A DNA stretch of 8,808 bases from Bdellovibrionota bacterium (GTDB lineage Bacteria > Bdellovibrionota > Bacteriovoracia > Bacteriovoracales > Bacteriovoracaceae). Below the pieces are notes generated by a model that made no database searches, was not told where the DNA came from, and saw only the letters and a program-made list of their open reading frames with translations. The translations under genes were made by a program, and so were the position numbers. Every line of letters starts with the position of its first letter. Within the stretch, counting starts at the first letter, position 1. Below, one piece after another: positions 6,256-8,808 of this stretch. The stretch lies in NCBI GenBank assembly GCA_030836365.1, contig JAURQB010000189.1:1-8808 (forward strand), given 5' to 3'.

Positions 6256-7287
6256 TTAGTAAATGGATAGGTAAGATCTAACTGTTTGCTCTAGCTGAGG
6301 AACATGTCGAAAATTAAGTAATTCTAGCTGACGATCCATCAAATTTACTCGTGCAACCATATCCACATGTTCACCGCGTCTAAGAGTTCCTCTGAGTAGT
6401 CGATCTAAGTCAACAATCACAATTGATTCATCCCCATACCTACCTTCTCTCACGGTAATGAAATCTTTTGGAACATTTCCTGAAAATAATGTTCTTCCGT
6501 AATCACCAGTTAACGTAAGATCAACGGCAAATCCTTTTTCGAAAACTACTCTTCCCATTTTCATGACGAGCTCGCCTTGGTGAACTTCAGGCCTCACATC
6601 AATTCTTTGGTTGATTGGCCGAAGAAATTCCTCTTTATCAAAAACCAGTACTTTTAATCTCCCATTAATTTCTGTGACGTCTCCATAATTAGAGGACCTC
6701 GTTTTATCTTTCATAAAAAATAAGTTTAAGCCCCTTGGGTTTTGACCTTGAAGCTCAAGGGTTAAGCTTTGCTTGTCGAGCCTGACAAGAAAATCGGCAC
6801 GGCCGTAATTGTATTGATCTCCAGATAAGGTTTTAAACTTTATTTCCACATTTGCGTGATATCTCTTATCTGGTCTTCTAGTCCTAATTGTCTCTGGTTT
6901 ATAGCAGCTATAACTTTCAGTTCTGTAGGTTGTCTCAGTTCGACATTCTTGTCTCGGTGGATGGCCATGCCGCCCTCCATGTCGCCCTCCATGCCGATGA
7001 GGTCTACGTCCTGGGTGTTCTGCATTGTAGTGATGGCCTCTACGGTCGCGACAAACTCGCCTTGTGACAGGAACGCGCCTTGTGCAAGTTGAGCGTACTT
7101 GCCTAGTTTCAGTTGTCCAAACTTCCTCCAAGTCTACTAATGTAATTTGTCTGAGGTCGTTACCACCATCATAAGTGATATATTGGGTATTTCGAGAAGA
7201 TCGCCAGTCTTCACCATCACCATGCTCAGCATAGGTTGTGGCAAGACATAAAAAGGACATAAAGGTAAGTAAGATGACATTTTTCAT
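6256..7287 (-). CDS. Secreted protein of unknown function with a His/Arg/Gly-rich tract framed by four cysteines
   Basis: I do not recognise this 343-residue protein. Residues 1-20 are a signal peptide (MKNVILLTFMSFLCLATTYA), with cleavage before EHGDGE. Residues about 50-80 and 113-138 are two Arg/Thr-rich segments that resemble each other (TETRQVRSTC and TETTYRTESYSC). They carry Cys68, Cys79, Cys115 and Cys128. Between them lies a His/Arg/Gly/Pro tract (about 84-112) with tandem HGGR units, a possible metal- or polyanion-binding loop. The C-terminal 200 residues look like beta-sheet-rich domains (VEIKFKTLSGDQYNYG, GFAVDLTLTGDYGRTLFSG, VDMVARVNLMDRQLELL). The start is supported by AGGAGAA (7293-7299). 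It is a single-gene transcript by context: a terminator follows and a divergent gene lies upstream. The clean frame and signal peptide make it a sound gene call, but the function is unknown. Confidence 0.85.
   Translation of the reverse strand: MKNVILLTFMSFLCLATTYAEHGDGEDWRSSRNTQYITYDGGNDLRQITLVDLEEVWTTETRQVRSTCTRRVPVTRRVCRDRRGHHYNAEHPGRRPHRHGGRHGGRHGHPPRQECRTETTYRTESYSCYKPETIRTRRPDKRYHANVEIKFKTLSGDQYNYGRADFLVRLDKQSLTLELQGQNPRGLNLFFMKDKTRSSNYGDVTEINGRLKVLVFDKEEFLRPINQRIDVRPEVHQGELVMKMGRVVFEKGFAVDLTLTGDYGRTLFSGNVPKDFITVREGRYGDESIVIVDLDRLLRGTLRRGEHVDMVARVNLMDRQLELLNFRHVPQLEQTVRSYLSIY
6966..7001. repeat. Three 12-bp tandem units encoding the HGGR repeat
   Basis: CATGCCGCCCTC (6966-6977), CATGTCGCCCTC (6978-6989) and CATGCCGATGAG (6990-7001). 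The first two differ at one base and the third has diverged at its end. Read on the minus strand they give the His-Gly-Gly-Arg repeats of the secreted protein. The unit length is a multiple of three, so copy-number change would keep the frame. Confidence 0.8.
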
Positions 7288-7549
7288 TCCAATTCTCCTG
7301 TTTTGGTGGTGTCTTGAATTTCAATATTGCGGTTTATTGGCGAATGATCCATTAAGAATTTTTGGGGAGTCCTATTTTGTAGAGTATGTAAGAAATTTTA
7401 ACAATTCATTGAGAATTTGATTTAAACCAGTGACCATTTGCCTCCATGTAAAAAATTCATCTATTTCATAAAAACATAATAACGCACAGGGCTATGTGAT
7501 AGTCTTCCGTGGACTAATGGTCAAAAAACTTCATCAATAGGAGTGTAAT
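7288..7549. other. Divergent intergenic region (262 bp) with presumed promoters
   Basis: This gap separates two divergent genes for secreted proteins and must hold both promoters. I see no RNA gene or convincing small gene in it. Candidate elements are weak. On the minus strand, TTGTTA (7399-7404) and TACAAA (7376-7381) are 17 bp apart. On the plus strand, CATAAT at 7475-7480 has no good -35 partner. An 8-bp inverted pair, TGACCATT (7431-7438) and AATGGTCA (7516-7523), brackets the plus-strand promoter area. The plus gene has a good AGGAG site at 7539-7543. Confidence 0.5.
7376..7404 (-). promoter_or_regulatory. Weak candidate promoter for the His/Cys-rich secreted protein gene
   Basis: TTGTTA (7399-7404) and TACAAA (7376-7381), read on the minus strand, have a 17-bp spacer. 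Each matches four of six consensus bases. It would give a leader of about 80 bases. In such A+T-rich DNA chance matches are common, so confidence is low. Confidence 0.25.
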
Positions 7550-8137
7550 ATGTTGAAATTATTTGTTGTTTCCCTTGGTATTCTATTATCGTTGAACACC
7601 TTTGCGCAGGAAGATCACAAGATTCTTGTTCGAGATAAGGTCATTGATCTGGGAAAAATTATGGGTGAAGAGGTCACGCCGGTGAACAAAGAAATCAGAT
7701 TAGTAAGAGATGATAAATCTCCAAACAATGTGGTGATTAAGCTTGATTATAATAAGCTTAAAAAATCATGTACTGAATATGAAATCAAATCGAAAACGAA
7801 AAAAGCAGTAAACGTTAATAGTTGTGATCAGGTATCATCTGGTACATCGAAGGAGCTTTATAATTGTGAAGTAAAAACGTTTGAGTCCTTTGATATTTTA
7901 AAAAGAGTTTGTTCTAAAAAAGGGATGATCCTGAAAAATGTATCTAAAAAAGTCCGCGTTTTATTTCTTCGCTCAGTCGCGCTCGCGCCAGGTGCAACTG
8001 AAGAATTTTCTATAAAATTTAATCAAAAGAAAATAAATAGCGGAAAAGTGAATATAACAGGAAAAGTTGAAAACAGTGCTAGTCTTTATAAAGTGAATAA
8101 ACTTTTTAATTCCGTTATCGAGTTCAAAGCAAAATAA
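7550..8137 (+). CDS. Secreted basic protein of unknown function, four cysteines
   Basis: I do not recognise this 195-residue protein. Residues 1-19 form a classical signal peptide (MLKLFVVSLGILLSLNTFA), with likely cleavage before Gln20. The mature part is very Lys-rich and probably strongly basic. It contains cysteines at 74, 92, 106 and 121, which could form two disulfides. Alternating hydrophobic patterns (NNVVIKLDY, KKVRVLFLRSVAL, EEFSIKFN, GKVNITGKV) suggest a beta-sandwich. I see no catalytic motif and no membrane anchor after the signal. The start is well supported by AGGAG (7539-7543), six bases before the ATG. It is followed by a strong hairpin terminator and diverges from another secreted orphan. 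It therefore appears to be a single-gene unit in the periplasm or outside the cell. Confidence 0.82.
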   Translation: MLKLFVVSLGILLSLNTFAQEDHKILVRDKVIDLGKIMGEEVTPVNKEIRLVRDDKSPNNVVIKLDYNKLKKSCTEYEIKSKTKKAVNVNSCDQVSSGTSKELYNCEVKTFESFDILKRVCSKKGMILKNVSKKVRVLFLRSVALAPGATEEFSIKFNQKKINSGKVNITGKVENSASLYKVNKLFNSVIEFKAK

Positions 8138-8157
8138 TTTTATTAAAAAATAATAAT

Positions 8158-8186
8158 AAAAAAGCCGAGTATTGCTCGGCTTTTTT
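8158..8186. terminator. Bidirectional rho-independent terminator between the secreted orphan and asnB
   Basis: AAAAAAGCCGAG (8158-8169) pairs with CTCGGCTTTTTT (8175-8186) across a 5-base loop TATTG. The T-run continues to 8188 on the plus strand. The A-run gives a T-run on the minus strand, so it can stop both convergent transcripts. The stop codon of asnB (8187-8189) abuts it. Confidence 0.92.
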
Positions 8187-8808
8187 TTATGGATGAAACA
8201 CTTGGGTGGTTTCTTTTGCTGCTTCGGTTGTAGCGACATGAATTGTGTTCGCTCGACCTGATGGATCTTTGTTTTCTTGCCATTTTGGAATCCATCGCTT
8301 CACAATTTTTTCACAGCTCGGGTGAGAATAAAATTGATCATATATTTCTCTGTATAGATAAGCTTCTTTTGTTTCTGGAGTATTATGAGGAAATCGAGAT
8401 GACCTAGTAAAAAACTTCTCATCACTCACTTTTTTCTCCGCATATGCTTTTAAATCGTCTACCCAAGAGTAACCAACACCGTCAGAGAATTGCTCCTTTT
8501 GGCGCCATAAAACTTCTGCAGGTAAGTAAGGCCGATCAGGTGTATCAAAAGCATTTCTCAACACAAATTTTTCACATTGTTCACCAACTTTAATAAATTT
8601 ATACTTTGGTGAAATGCCCATCGCATATTCAAGAAACTCTTTATCCAAGAAAGGCACTCTCGCCTCAAGTCCGGCCCCCATTGTCGCACGATCGGCGCGA
8701 AGAACATCTGAGGAATGAAGTCTTTTTACTCTACGGACACACTCATCGTGAAACTCTGTGTAGCCAGGTGCATTTTGAAAATAAAGATAACCGCCAAAAA
8801 TTTCATCG
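8187..8808 (-). CDS. asnB: Asparagine synthase (glutamine-hydrolysing) AsnB, C-terminal 206 residues
   Basis: The gene enters from the right edge, so the N-terminal glutaminase domain (catalytic Cys) and the ATP-binding SGGxDS loop are outside the window. The visible part is the C-terminal synthetase domain, which makes asparagine from aspartate, ATP and glutamine-derived ammonia in the cytoplasm. It opens with DEIFGGYLYFQNAPG and continues with VRRVKRLHSSDVLRADRATM, LEARVPFLDKEFL, VLWRQKEQFSDGVGYSW, HNTPETKEAYLYREI and a closing DPSGRA. These blocks follow the E. coli AsnB order closely and are distinct from the AsnB-like enzymes of surface polysaccharide clusters. The C-terminus after DPSGRA is longer than in E. 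coli by roughly 15 residues (ending TTEAAKETTQVFHP). No frame break is visible. It ends at the terminator shared with the convergent secreted orphan. Confidence 0.95.
   Translation of the reverse strand, partial: DEIFGGYLYFQNAPGYTEFHDECVRRVKRLHSSDVLRADRATMGAGLEARVPFLDKEFLEYAMGISPKYKFIKVGEQCEKFVLRNAFDTPDRPYLPAEVLWRQKEQFSDGVGYSWVDDLKAYAEKKVSDEKFFTRSSRFPHNTPETKEAYLYREIYDQFYSHPSCEKIVKRWIPKWQENKDPSGRANTIHVATTEAAKETTQVFHP

Noticed and set aside
6840..7092. Open frames on both strands across the His/Arg-rich coding segment.
   Set aside because: They are by-products of the G+C-rich repeat coding region. The Cys/His frame has the signal peptide and the good ribosome site.
7314..7329. Small palindromes TTGAATTTCAA and CAATATTG near the start of the His/Cys-rich gene.
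   Set aside because: Such short A+T palindromes are expected by chance in this base composition.
7485..7498. CACAGGGCTATGTG, which looks like a CRP-type half-site pair.
   Set aside because: The arms are in the opposite orientation to TGTGA-N6-TCACA and only four bases long.
7973..8239. Minus-strand open frame spanning the end of the secreted orphan, the terminator and the end of asnB.
   Set aside because: It runs through a strong bidirectional terminator and reads as low-complexity Lys/Phe sequence.
1..8808. Search by eye for tRNA, rRNA, CRISPR repeats, insertion sequences and attachment sites.
   Set aside because: No spaced direct repeats, cloverleaf-like segments, transposase motifs or terminal inverted repeats were found; almost all sequence is accounted for by protein genes.

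Overview
The window is A+T-rich bacterial DNA with short intergenic gaps, good Shine-Dalgarno sites and several exported proteins with classical Gram-negative signal peptides. The AmpG-type muropeptide permease, the class B asparagine synthase and the many secreted or lipid-anchored orphans fit a Gram-negative with an outer membrane. My best guess is a member of the Bdellovibrionota (Bacteriovorax/Halobacteriovorax-like). This rests on general gene flavour only; no marker gene is present to prove it.

Layout, left to right. Positions 1-2932 hold three minus-strand genes in the transcription order nhaC-type Na+/H+ antiporter, secreted M14 zinc carboxypeptidase, AmpG-like permease (cut by the left edge). 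The gaps are only 29 and 43 bp, so they are probably one transcription unit. A small membrane-anchored orphan (3002-3400, plus) diverges from nhaC. It overlaps by 18 bp the tail of a convergent minus-strand gene for a 597-residue exported protein with polysaccharide-deacetylase-like motifs (3383-5176). Upstream of that gene on the same strand is a ROK-family sugar kinase (5249-6151). A strong terminator (6207-6229) separates the kinase from a minus-strand gene for a secreted protein with a His/Arg/Gly-rich tract framed by four cysteines (6256-7287). A 262-bp divergent intergenic region leads to a plus-strand secreted orphan of 195 residues (7550-8137). A bidirectional terminator (8158-8186) is shared between that orphan and the 3' part of asnB (8187-8808, minus), which runs off the right edge.

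Working together: the first cluster combines an extracytoplasmic peptidase, a muropeptide-type permease and an ion antiporter, which suggests peptide or cell-wall fragment scavenging. The ROK kinase and the deacetylase-like protein could both concern amino-sugar or glycan use, but only adjacency supports this. asnB is housekeeping. The three orphans (3002-3400, 6256-7287, 7550-8137) are the unexplained content; each has exactly four cysteines in its exported part. I saw no mobile element, CRISPR array, tRNA or rRNA.
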